A stretch of 64,000 nucleotides of DNA from UMGS1783 sp900555065. GTDB lineage: Bacteria; Bacillota; Clostridia; Oscillospirales; UMGS1783. Positions 43,264 through 51,577 of the stretch are shown here, piece after piece. Each line of letters begins with the position of its first letter. The stretch's first letter is position 1. Position numbers and translations under genes: made by a program. The DNA lies in contig CALKPL010000025.1 of assembly GCA_937991645.1 (NCBI GenBank), forward strand, positions 331,484 to 395,483, written 5' to 3'. Below the pieces are notes generated by a model. It worked only from the letters and a program-made list of their open reading frames with translations, made no database searches and was not told where the DNA came from.

Positions 43264-43292
43264 AATTATATCAACCACTAAATTGTATTTCA
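43264..43292 (-). promoter_or_regulatory. Promoter of the GntR-led catabolic operon
   Basis: Minus-strand TTGAAA (43292-43287) and TATAAT (43269-43264) with a 17-bp spacer. The spacer holds TGGTTGA, and GGGTTG in the opposite direction lies about 20 bp downstream; together they could form a spaced operator for the regulator. Confidence 0.75.
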
Positions 43293-43630
43293 ATATTCCA
43301 TCGCGCGGTTTTTCTAAAACTTTCAGTCCCTTGGAAATACTCGCGTCCGCACGCTTTGCCGCCCTGCCCGCGGACAGGCGCAAAACACCTGTAAACAGAC
43401 GCTTAAATTGCCTGAAATACCGCGCAAACAGCCGTACCGTGACAGATTGCCGCCGGGGCGGAAAGATGCGGACAATACGCGGCGAACGACGGCTTTGCTG
43501 TCAAACAAAATTCCAACTTTGCGCGCCGCCGCACGAAAACTTTCGGTTTCCATCAATCCCCTAATGCAAAAAAAGCGAATTGTGCATATAATGTAATACA
43601 TACATAAAATAATGCGGATTTCCGAGATGG
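43293..43630. other. Divergent intergenic region
   Basis: About 340 bp between the operon promoter and the MecA-like gene. A TATAAT at 43587-43592 on the plus strand is a candidate -10 for the MecA-like gene, without a good -35. The GC-rich middle part codes for nothing I recognise. Confidence 0.4.
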
Positions 43631-44233
43631 GTGGCTGATTACATGCGGGCGGAACTTTTGACGAGCGATAAGGTGAAAATTACGTTTGAAAGCGACGATC
43701 TGGAGCTGTTGAACATCAACTATCGGGATATGGATTACCGCAACGAGAAGGTCCAGCGGATCTTCTGGCGAGCAATTTATTTCGCCCGGGACGAAACAGG
43801 ATTTGATCCAACCGGCTTCAAGCTTCTGCTGGAGGCGTATCCGGGCAGAGACGGAGGGTTTATGCTTTATGTAACGAGACTATATAAAAAAGACCAAAGC
43901 GAAGAGGAGCCGTTTGCCGACGACGCGGCGGAAACATGTTCTTACATATACCGTTTTCATACGATCAACGACCTGCTGGACTGCTGCCATTTCTTTGACA
44001 ACCCGCAGCTCTCTCTCAACGAAAGCGCGCTCTACAAACACAACGACGGCTACTATCTGCGTTTTTCCGTCACGCTTGAAATGAACGACGTCGGCGTAAC
44101 GCGGCTGCTCAAAAACCTCTCCGAATACGGGGAGAAGCTCAGCGGACGCTACATCAATTCTGTGATGGAGGAGCATTATCAGGTAGTTATCCCAAACGCG
44201 GCGCTTGCGAAATTGCAGTTGGTTGCCGGTTAG
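43631..44233 (+). CDS. MecA-like adaptor protein
   Basis: 200 aa from a GTG at 43631; an ATG four codons later (43643) gives MRAELLTSDKVKITFESDDL and may be the true start. The arrangement fits MecA: an N-terminal substrate-binding domain (DDLELLNINYRDM, RAIYFARDETGFD), an acidic linker (about 90-100) and a C-terminal ClpC-binding domain (YIYRFHTINDLLDCC, SALYKHNDGYYLRF). MecA proteins deliver clients to ClpCP. The gene stands alone with its own terminator. The match is by pattern, not by close identity. Confidence 0.7.
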   Translation: MADYMRAELLTSDKVKITFESDDLELLNINYRDMDYRNEKVQRIFWRAIYFARDETGFDPTGFKLLLEAYPGRDGGFMLYVTRLYKKDQSEEEPFADDAAETCSYIYRFHTINDLLDCCHFFDNPQLSLNESALYKHNDGYYLRFSVTLEMNDVGVTRLLKNLSEYGEKLSGRYINSVMEEHYQVVIPNAALAKLQLVAG

Positions 44234-44268
44234 ACCCAGGGCGGCAAAGCCGTCCTGCCGTACAGCAA

Positions 44269-44303
44269 GCCGTTCTTGCCAAGGCAAGAACGGCTTTTGT
44301 TTT
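44269..44303 (+). terminator. Terminator after the MecA-like gene
   Basis: Twelve perfect pairs (GCCGTTCTTGCC / GGCAAGAACGGC) with a two-base loop, then TTTTGTTTT. Confidence 0.92.
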
Positions 44304-44308
44304 ACCGG

Positions 44309-44971
44309 TTAAAACCGGAGCTGCGCGTTCGGCTGCGCGGGCAGGATCATTTCCCGGAAGGAAGCCAGATCGCCGCGCTTGTACAGAGTCGCACGTTCAT
44401 AGCCGGGCACGGAACGAAACAGCTGCAGATAATAGCGCGGCAGAACCGGAACCGCGCCCGCCATTTCCACCATGTCCCCGGCTTTCAGTTCCGGTATCAC
44501 CGTGGTGCGCAGCTCAAACGGGACGCCGGAGCCAAACAGCAGCGCTAGGCTTTCTTCCACGCCCGCGGCATCCTTTCCGCATATCTCGAGATAGCGGCGA
44601 AAAGGCGCTTTATAGTCCATCGCCACATAGTCGAGCAGTTCTGCGGACAGCAGCCGTTCCAACGTCTCCGGATTGCTCCCGTTCGTATCCAGCTTGACAG
44701 CGTAGCCAAGCGATCTGATTCGACGCGCCGCATCTTCCAGGTCCCATTGGAGCGTCGGCTCTCCCCCGCTGATCACCACGCCCTCCAGCTGGCCGGCGCG
44801 CTTGCGGAGAAAGGACCAGACTTCGTCTTCATCCAGCAGCGTGTCGGTATACAACAGGCTGCGGTTATGGCAAAAGCCGCAGTCGTAATTACAGCCGGCA
44901 GTAAACAGGATACAGGCGAGCCTGCCGGGAAAGTCAATGGTGGTGAGCTTGGACAGTCCTGCGATCCTCAT
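44309..44971 (-). CDS. nrdG: Anaerobic ribonucleotide reductase activating protein
   Basis: 220 aa from the ATG at 44971, which overlaps the nrdD stop by four bases (ATGA); a longer frame inside nrdD is rejected. The radical SAM motif CNYDCGFC (C27, C31, C34) lies near the N-terminus, and ISGGEPTLQ is the SAM-binding GGE motif. It generates the glycyl radical on NrdD. It is of the longer clostridial type rather than the 155-aa E. coli type. Confidence 0.95.
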   Translation of the reverse strand: MRIAGLSKLTTIDFPGRLACILFTAGCNYDCGFCHNRSLLYTDTLLDEDEVWSFLRKRAGQLEGVVISGGEPTLQWDLEDAARRIRSLGYAVKLDTNGSNPETLERLLSAELLDYVAMDYKAPFRRYLEICGKDAAGVEESLALLFGSGVPFELRTTVIPELKAGDMVEMAGAVPVLPRYYLQLFRSVPGYERATLYKRGDLASFREMILPAQPNAQLRF

Positions 44972-47124
44972 TTTGCGGCGCGGGCCGCAACAGCGGCGGA
45001 CGCCGGTTCCTCCAACTGCGCCTGTGCAAGAACTTCGCTGGAGGGAACGACATATTTCACGCGGGTCCGGTATTCTTCGCGCTTGCCCTTGTGGAAGTTC
45101 TTGACCGGCCGCAGATAGCCGACGACACGGCTCCAGACCTCCGTCTCTTTCCCGCAGACCGGGCACTCGAACTGTTCGCCGCTTATATATCCGTGCTCAT
45201 TGCAGATCGAAAAGGTCGGGGTCAGCGAGATATAGGGCAGCTTGTACTGGTTGAATATTTTTCGTATAAGGCGCTTCGCCACTTCAATGTCGGAAATGCG
45301 TTCGCCAAGATACAGGTGCAGCACCGTCCCGCCCGTGTACATGCTCTGCAGTTCGTCCTGCAGGTCCATGGTTTCAAATATATCGTCAGTATACCCGACC
45401 GGAAGCTGCGTTGAGTTGGTGTAGTAACTGTCCCGCTCTCCCGCGGTAATGATATCGGGATACTTTTTACGGTCCAGCTTTGCCAGACGGTAGCTCGCGC
45501 CTTCGGCCGGCGTTGCCTCCAGGTTGTAATAGTGGCCGGTTTCTTCCTGGATATCGGTGATGAGCTTGCGCAGGTATTCCATTGTCTCAATGGCGAACTT
45601 CTGCCCTTTCTCCGTAGTCAGGTCGGAACCGTCCTGGTAGAAGTTCAGGATGGCCTCGTTCATGCCGATAATGCCAATGGTATTGAAGTGGTTGTACCAG
45701 TACTGTCCGGTGCGCGCCTTTACATCGCGCAGGTAGTGGGCGGAAAACGGGTACAGGCCACGTTCGGTTTGGTCTTCTATGATTTTCCGTTTGATTTCCA
45801 GGCTGTTTTTCGCGGTCTGGACCATGCGCCACAGGCGCGCGTTGAACTCCTGCTGCGATTTGGAGATATACGCGATGCGCGGCAGGTTGATCGTGACGAC
45901 GCCGATGGAGCCGGTCATGGGGTTGGAACCGAACAGGCCGCCGCCGCGCTTGCGGAGCTCTTTGGTATTCAGCCGGAGCCGGCAGCACATGGACAGCGCG
46001 TCCTCAGGACTCAGGTCGGAATTGATATAGTTCGAAAAATATGGGATGCCGTATTTGCAAGTAATCTCCATAAAGCTATTGACGACGGGGCTATCCCAGT
46101 CAAAGTCCCGGGTGACGTTGATCGTCGGGATCGGAAAGGTAAACACCCGCCCTTTTGCGTCGCCCTCCAGCATGACTTCGCAGAAAGCCTGGTTAAACAT
46201 ATCCATCTCGGCCTGGAACTCGCCGTAGGTCTTGTCCATTATCTTGCCGCCGACCACGGCGTGCTCATGCCTGAGGGTTTCCGGTACGACGATGTCAAAC
46301 GTAAGGTTGGAAAACGGGCACTGGAAGCCTACGCGCGTCGGCACGTTGATATTGAATATAAACTCCTGCAGCGCCTGCTTTACCTCCTGCCTGCTCATAT
46401 GATCATAGTAGATAAAGGGGGCGCAGTACGTATCGATCGAGGACCAGGCCTGCGCGCCGGCCGTCTCTCCCTGCGTGGTAAATGTGGAGTTCACAATCTG
46501 CCCCAAAAAGGAGCGAAGATGCTTGGGCGCGGAAGATTCCACCTTGCCCTCTACGCCGCCGAAGCCGTCCATCAACAGCTGCTTGAGGTCCCAGCCTGCG
46601 CAATAGGGGCCGAAAAAGCCGAGGTCATGCAGATGGATGTCCCCGTCCGTATGGGCTTGGCGCACCTCTTCCGGATAGATCTCGTGCAGCCAGTACTGCT
46701 TGGTAAACGTTTCGCGCACATAGTTGTTCATGCCGTTGATCGACTTTTGCGTGTTGGCGTTTTCCTGGATCTGCCAGTCCTTATCGTCCAAATAGTCGGA
46801 GAACATATCGATCGTCGCGCCGATCAGGGCGTTGGATTCACGGGCGGCGCGGCGTTTTTCCCGGTACAGGATGAACGCCTTGGCGGTTCTGGCATGTCCG
46901 TTTTTAATAAGGACTTTTTCAACGATGTCCTGGATCTCCTCCACGTCCGCGACATCGCCCGCTATGTTCTGATTCGCATTCTCGACGACAAGGTCGCTGA
47001 GTTTTTGCGCGAGCATGAAGTCGTCGCCGCCGACGGCAGTCGCCGCTTTGAAAATGGCCCAGGTAATTTTTTCGCTCTGGAATGGTACGATTTCGTTGTT
47101 GCGCTTTCTGATTTTTGTAATCAT
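44968..47124 (-). CDS. nrdD: Anaerobic (class III) ribonucleotide reductase
   Basis: 718 aa. An N-terminal ATP-cone (about 1-95) is followed by the ten-strand barrel. Near the C-terminus a zinc-site-like segment (CNEHG and CPVCG) and the glycyl-radical motif RVVGYLRPV are present, with the predicted radical at G669. The enzyme reduces ribonucleoside triphosphates without oxygen, in line with an anaerobic host. It is followed by its activase. Confidence 0.97.
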   Translation of the reverse strand: MITKIRKRNNEIVPFQSEKITWAIFKAATAVGGDDFMLAQKLSDLVVENANQNIAGDVADVEEIQDIVEKVLIKNGHARTAKAFILYREKRRAARESNALIGATIDMFSDYLDDKDWQIQENANTQKSINGMNNYVRETFTKQYWLHEIYPEEVRQAHTDGDIHLHDLGFFGPYCAGWDLKQLLMDGFGGVEGKVESSAPKHLRSFLGQIVNSTFTTQGETAGAQAWSSIDTYCAPFIYYDHMSRQEVKQALQEFIFNINVPTRVGFQCPFSNLTFDIVVPETLRHEHAVVGGKIMDKTYGEFQAEMDMFNQAFCEVMLEGDAKGRVFTFPIPTINVTRDFDWDSPVVNSFMEITCKYGIPYFSNYINSDLSPEDALSMCCRLRLNTKELRKRGGGLFGSNPMTGSIGVVTINLPRIAYISKSQQEFNARLWRMVQTAKNSLEIKRKIIEDQTERGLYPFSAHYLRDVKARTGQYWYNHFNTIGIIGMNEAILNFYQDGSDLTTEKGQKFAIETMEYLRKLITDIQEETGHYYNLEATPAEGASYRLAKLDRKKYPDIITAGERDSYYTNSTQLPVGYTDDIFETMDLQDELQSMYTGGTVLHLYLGERISDIEVAKRLIRKIFNQYKLPYISLTPTFSICNEHGYISGEQFECPVCGKETEVWSRVVGYLRPVKNFHKGKREEYRTRVKYVVPSSEVLAQAQLEEPASAAVAARAAK

Positions 47125-47200
47125 GGCCCTGCCCTCTCCTTAAGTCTTTGATCGTTCCTGGCGTGCTGGTCACTATCTTGTGCCAATTAACGCATTTATT

Positions 47201-47239
47201 GTGTATATATAGTATATAGCGGAGCATTTCCCCTGTCAA
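47201..47239 (-). promoter_or_regulatory. nrdD promoter with a candidate NrdR box
   Basis: Minus-strand TTGACA (47239-47234) and TATACT (47216-47211) have a 17-bp spacer. The plus-strand sequence GTATATATAGTAT (47203-47215) overlaps the -10 and resembles one half and the centre of the NrdR box ACACTATATATAGTGT; the other half is poor. The promoter is well supported, the NrdR site less so. Confidence 0.6.
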
Positions 47240-47502
47240 GCACCAGTTGCTTTTTCTACGATTTAAAAGCGGCAAAAAACCTGCCGAAAAGCTTAAAAGC
47301 GCGCTTTCAACAGCTTACGGCATAAGACGCGCAAAAAAGCCCGCCTTTTCAGGCGGGCTCTACTCTGTTGTATACCGGCGTTGCACAGTGCATGCCGGTA
47401 TTTACGATTATATAAATCGTCGAATAAACCCTATTGTTTTGCCGTTCGCACGGGATGGCTATCACTTCCGTTCCCAGCATTCCCGGCGCTTGCCGGGATT
47501 GC
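47240..47502. other. Intergenic region with several hairpins
   Basis: Between the nrdD promoter and nadE. It holds the nadE terminator, an imperfect inverted repeat ATACCGGC...GCCGGTAT (about 47371-47400) and a short CCCGGCGCTTGCCGGG hairpin (about 47478-47493). No gene is seen. Confidence 0.5.
47332..47359 (-). terminator. Terminator after nadE
   Basis: Minus-strand stem AGCCCGCC / GGCGGGCT around a six-base loop, followed by TTTTTT. It closes the nitrogen-island minus-strand unit and isolates nrdD. Confidence 0.9.
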
Positions 47503-48243
47503 TCAAAGAACGTTCGGATCGCGGTACTGTATAGTTCCCGTTCTTTTATGCGCGCTGGCCCTGTGCATTTGTTCGATACGATCCCGCCTCTCCTCCGGAA
47601 TGTGCTTTCCTAGCAGAAACGCGTCCAGCTCGGCGTAGGTTACGCCCATTTCCGCTTCATCGGTCTGTCCGTCAAACAGCGCCGCGGAAGGCGCTTTGTC
47701 TATCACGCAAGCCGGCGCGTGCAGGAATCGGAGAAACTCGTATATTTCGGTTACCGTGAGGTCGGCAATCGGATTGAAATCGTGCGCGCCGTCGCCCCAT
47801 TTTGTAAAATACCCCACATAGGCCTCGCTTCTGTTGCCCGTGCCGGCAACCAGTCTGTTTTCCGCAGCGGCGATCGCATACAGCGTGAGCATACGCAGCC
47901 GAGGCGCAATATTGACAAGCGCCGTCTCATTGAGCGCGGCGACGCCGTCGAGAGCCTGCAGTACCGCCTGCTTGACGGGCGTGAGATCCACAGTACGGGC
48001 TGCGATATTATACGTTTCGGCAACCGCTATGGCGTCGGCGGCGTCCTCCCCGTAATTTCTTTCGGATGTGCACGGAAGAAGAATGCCAACCGTGTTGTCG
48101 CAGGCAGCTTTGCAAAGGATGCCGACCAGCGCGGAATCTTTCCCGCCGCTGTTGCCGTAGACAATGCCCGACGCGCCGCTCTCGGCGAGTACGGAGCGTA
48201 TAAACGCCACCCGGTTTTCAAATTCATTTTTATAGTTACGCAT
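47503..48243 (-). CDS. nadE: Ammonia-dependent NAD synthetase
   Basis: 246 aa, the short NadE form without a glutaminase domain. The ATP pyrophosphatase loop SGGKDSA (about 32-38), GTGNRSE and TKWGDGAHDFNPIADLT in parts are diagnostic. It amidates nicotinate adenine dinucleotide with free ammonia. Its place at the end of a run of ammonia and glutamine genes fits. GGAAAGGAACAGGAT precedes the ATG; the 175 bp up to purF shows nothing recognisable. Confidence 0.95.
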   Translation of the reverse strand: MRNYKNEFENRVAFIRSVLAESGASGIVYGNSGGKDSALVGILCKAACDNTVGILLPCTSERNYGEDAADAIAVAETYNIAARTVDLTPVKQAVLQALDGVAALNETALVNIAPRLRMLTLYAIAAAENRLVAGTGNRSEAYVGYFTKWGDGAHDFNPIADLTVTEIYEFLRFLHAPACVIDKAPSAALFDGQTDEAEMGVTYAELDAFLLGKHIPEERRDRIEQMHRASAHKRTGTIQYRDPNVL

Positions 48244-48418
48244 ATCCTGTTCCTTTCCAGCTTTAGATTGTTATTTGCAATGCGATTGGCGGCAGAGCGC
48301 GCATACTCCCATGCAATGCACGTTGGCAGACGGCCGATCCGCCGCCGGCTGCGGTAGCTTATCACTGCGCGCCAGACCGGATAACAACTTCCGCAAAACG
48401 CGTGCCAGCAAAGGGATT

Positions 48419-49834
48419 TTAAACCTTTTTGTCAGACAGCCGGCGCTCAAAACGGTCCTTTCGCGTATCCGCAGGGATGCGCGTAGGATAGTCGCCTGTA
48501 AAACAAGCGCTGCAAAACGCGCGGTTTTCGGTGAGCGTTTCCAGTTCTCCCGCCGGCAGGTACCCAAGAGAGTCCGCGCCGAGGATGGCGGCGATTTCAA
48601 CAGGGGCGTGCCTGCATGCGATCAGGTGGTCTTTCGAGTCAATATCCGTCCCGTAATAGCAGGGGTGCAGAAATGGCGGCGACGAGATACGCAGATGTAT
48701 CTCTTTCGCGCCGGCTTCCCGCAGCAGTTTGACAATACGGCCGCTTGTGGTGCCTCGGACAATGGAGTCGTCGATCAATACGACGCTTTTGCCCGCAACG
48801 GCGGATTTGATTGCGGAAAGCTTGATTTTGACTTTATCAAGCCTGTCCCCGGGGGCAATGAATGTTCTGCCGATATACTTGTTCTTGATAAGCCCGATGC
48901 CGTACGGGATCCCCGATTCCGCGCTGAAGCCCAGGGCCGCGTCCAGACCAGAATCCGGTACGCCGATCACGACGTCCGCCCGCACAGGATGCGCCTTTGC
49001 AAGCGCCCGGCCTGCGCGGTACCGCGCAGCGTGTACGGAAACGCCGTCGATCACGGAGTCGGGGCGGGCAAAATAAATATACTCGAAGACACAGAGGTTT
49101 TTCGGCTTTGTACGGCAGTGTTCTTTCCTGGATACAACGCCGTTTTTACTGAACACCAGAATTTCTCCCGGTTCCACATCCCGCACAGGTTCCGCGCCTA
49201 CGGCTGTCAGCGCGCAGGATTCGGACGCGATTACATATACGCCATCGGCAGTCCTGCCATAGCACAGAGGGCGGAAGCCGTAAGGATCCCGCGTGCAGAT
49301 CAGTTTTTGCGGAGACATCAGCACCAGCGAATACGCGCCGTCGAGCGTATGCATCGCCCGGCTCAGCGCCTCTTCAATCGAAGGGGCCTTCAACCGTTCT
49401 CTGGTTATAATATAGGCGATGGTTTCGGTATCGCTTGTTGTGTGAAAGATCGCGCCCGACAGTTCCAGTTCGTTTCTAAGCTGCGCTGCGTTGGACAGAT
49501 TGCCGTTGTGCGCCAGCGCCATTCTCCCTTTTTGGTGATTGACCTCGATCGGCTGGCAATTGTTCCGGTTCGCTGCGCCCGTGGTACCGTAGCGGACATG
49601 GCCCACCGCCATCGTCCCCCGCGGCAGCCGGCCGAGCGCTTCGCTCGAAAACGCTTCGCTGACAAGGCCGAGGTCCTTATGCGAAACAAACACGCCGTCG
49701 TCATTGACCACGATGCCGCAGCTCTCCTGACCCCTGTGCTGCAGGGCGTACAAGCCATAGTACGCGACGCCTGCGACGTCGGACGGCTCCGCGGCGATTA
49801 CGCCGAACACGCCGCATTCTTCATGTATACTCAT
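48419..49834 (-). CDS. purF: Amidophosphoribosyltransferase
   Basis: 471 aa, B. subtilis type. A six-residue propeptide (MSIHEE) precedes the N-terminal nucleophile Cys7. The PRPP loop VVLIDDSIVRGTT is intact. Four cysteines (KNLCVFEY, PCYYGTD and CSAC) match the [4Fe-4S] ligand positions of the oxygen-sensitive form. It commits PRPP and glutamine to purine synthesis. The start overlaps the pyrG stop by 4 bp, so it is separated from other pur genes and joined to pyrG. Confidence 0.97.
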   Translation of the reverse strand: MSIHEECGVFGVIAAEPSDVAGVAYYGLYALQHRGQESCGIVVNDDGVFVSHKDLGLVSEAFSSEALGRLPRGTMAVGHVRYGTTGAANRNNCQPIEVNHQKGRMALAHNGNLSNAAQLRNELELSGAIFHTTSDTETIAYIITRERLKAPSIEEALSRAMHTLDGAYSLVLMSPQKLICTRDPYGFRPLCYGRTADGVYVIASESCALTAVGAEPVRDVEPGEILVFSKNGVVSRKEHCRTKPKNLCVFEYIYFARPDSVIDGVSVHAARYRAGRALAKAHPVRADVVIGVPDSGLDAALGFSAESGIPYGIGLIKNKYIGRTFIAPGDRLDKVKIKLSAIKSAVAGKSVVLIDDSIVRGTTSGRIVKLLREAGAKEIHLRISSPPFLHPCYYGTDIDSKDHLIACRHAPVEIAAILGADSLGYLPAGELETLTENRAFCSACFTGDYPTRIPADTRKDRFERRLSDKKV

Positions 49835-51444
49835 TCGTCCCCTCCGCCTGCATGCGCCAACGCCGCGCCCACAAAGCCCTTGAACAGTGGATGCGGCTTA
49901 TTGGGACGGCTCTTGAATTCAGGGTGGTACTGCACGCCCACATGGAACGGACGATCGGTCAGTTCCACCGTCTCAACGAGCCGGCCGTCGGGAGAAACGC
50001 CGCTGAAAGTCAGACCCTTGCTCTGGAGCAGGTCGCGGTAGTCGTTGTTGAACTCATAGCGATGTCTGTGCCGCTCGCTGATGGAGAGGCGGCCGTAACA
50101 TTTTTCCATGGTGGTGCCGGGCTGAATCTGACAGGGGTATGCGCCGAGACGCAGCGTTCCGCCCTTGTCTATATCGCCGCTCTGTCCAGGTATGAAGTCG
50201 ATAACCTTATGACGGCACTGTTCGTCAAACTCGTCGGAATTTGCGTCTTTAATACCGGCGACGTTTCTCGCGTATTCGATGACGGAAATCTGCATGCCGA
50301 GACAGATGCCAAAATAGGGGATCCCGTTTTCCCGCGCGTACTTTGCGGCCAGGACCATACCCTCTATGCCGCGGCTGCCAAAGCCGCCGGGAACGAGAAT
50401 CCCGTCAAGTCCCGCGAGCGTTTCACCGGCGTTTTCCGCCGTGATCTCCTCCGAATCGATCCAATGGATTTTGATATGGGTGTTGTGATAATATCCGGCG
50501 TGGCGCAACGCTTCCGCAACCGAGAGATAGGCGTCGTGCAAGCCCACATACTTTCCCACAAGCCCGATATCCACGCTGTATGGCCTCGCTTTGATACGCT
50601 CCACCATCCGCGTCCACTCGGTCAGGTCGGGGGGCGGCGCGTCTATGCCGAGTTCGCGGCAGACCACTTCGGAAAAATGGGAGCGTTCCAGCATCAGCGG
50701 CGCCTCGTAAAGATTCGGCAGGGTTACGTTTTCTATCACGCAGTCCGGCTTTACGTTGCAGAACATGGAAATTTTCTTGAATATGGACGGTTCAAGCGGC
50801 TCGTCGCAGCGCAGAACGACAATATTCGGTTTGACGCCCATCCCCTGCAATTCCTTTACGGAATGCTGCGTGGGCTTGGTCTTGTGTTCGCCCGAACCGC
50901 GCAGGAACGGCACCAGCGTCACATGAATAAACAGGCTGTTTTCCCGCCCTGTTTCCAGCGAAATTTGACGCACAGCCTCTATAAAGGGCTGCGACTCGAT
51001 ATCGCCTATAGTGCCGCCAATTTCTGTAATGACAATGTCCGCGTTTGTCTTCTTGCCGACGCCGTAGACAAACTCCTTGATTGCGTTTGTAATATGGGGA
51101 ATCACCTGTACGGTGGAACCGAGGTATTCGCCGCGGCGCTCTTTGTTCAAAACATTCCAGTACACCTTTCCGGTTGTCAAATTGGAGTATTTGTTTAGGT
51201 CTTCGTCAATGAAACGCTCGTAGTGCCCAAGGTCCAGATCGGTTTCCGCGCCGTCTTCCGTAACATAGACTTCACCGTGCTGATAGGGGCTCATGGTACC
51301 GGGGTCTACGTTGATGTACGGATCCAGTTTCTGCGCGGCCACTTTCAAGCCTCTTGATTTGAGAAGGCGGCCCAGCGAAGCTGCGGTAATGCCTTTGCCC
51401 AGTCCGGAAACAACGCCTCCGGTTACAAAAATATATTTCGTCAT
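49831..51444 (-). CDS. pyrG: CTP synthase
   Basis: 537 aa from the ATG at 51444, which follows AGGAGGGTAT; the upstream in-frame extension is not protein-like. The synthetase domain starts TKYIFVTGGVVSGLGKG and has the QKLDPYINVDPGTMSPYQHGE block in parts. The C-terminal class I glutaminase has GICLGMQ (catalytic Cys) and a late HPE. It makes CTP from UTP with glutamine. Confidence 0.98.
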   Translation of the reverse strand: MTKYIFVTGGVVSGLGKGITAASLGRLLKSRGLKVAAQKLDPYINVDPGTMSPYQHGEVYVTEDGAETDLDLGHYERFIDEDLNKYSNLTTGKVYWNVLNKERRGEYLGSTVQVIPHITNAIKEFVYGVGKKTNADIVITEIGGTIGDIESQPFIEAVRQISLETGRENSLFIHVTLVPFLRGSGEHKTKPTQHSVKELQGMGVKPNIVVLRCDEPLEPSIFKKISMFCNVKPDCVIENVTLPNLYEAPLMLERSHFSEVVCRELGIDAPPPDLTEWTRMVERIKARPYSVDIGLVGKYVGLHDAYLSVAEALRHAGYYHNTHIKIHWIDSEEITAENAGETLAGLDGILVPGGFGSRGIEGMVLAAKYARENGIPYFGICLGMQISVIEYARNVAGIKDANSDEFDEQCRHKVIDFIPGQSGDIDKGGTLRLGAYPCQIQPGTTMEKCYGRLSISERHRHRYEFNNDYRDLLQSKGLTFSGVSPDGRLVETVELTDRPFHVGVQYHPEFKSRPNKPHPLFKGFVGAALAHAGGGDE

Positions 51445-51514
51445 ATACCCTCCTATTCCCCGCACTGCAGATCTGACGCACGCCGTGGCTTTCGGCGCGC
51501 GCCGCACCACCAAT

Positions 51515-51549
51515 GGAAGCGGCGCACGCCAGACGCATGCGCCGCTTCC
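51515..51549 (-). terminator. GC-rich hairpin between amtB-glnB and pyrG
   Basis: Twelve perfect pairs (GGAAGCGGCGCA / TGCGCCGCTTCC) around an 11-base loop in the 133-bp gap. Only ATT follows on the minus strand, so it is a poor terminator; read-through into pyrG is likely. Confidence 0.5.
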
Positions 51550-51577
51550 GCTCCTCTGCGGACGCCGGGGATTGATC

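Noticed and set aside
48244..48418. Possible small gene or riboswitch between purF and nadE
   Set aside because: No conserved aptamer, no ribosome site and no convincing small frame; only short GC-rich repeats are visible.
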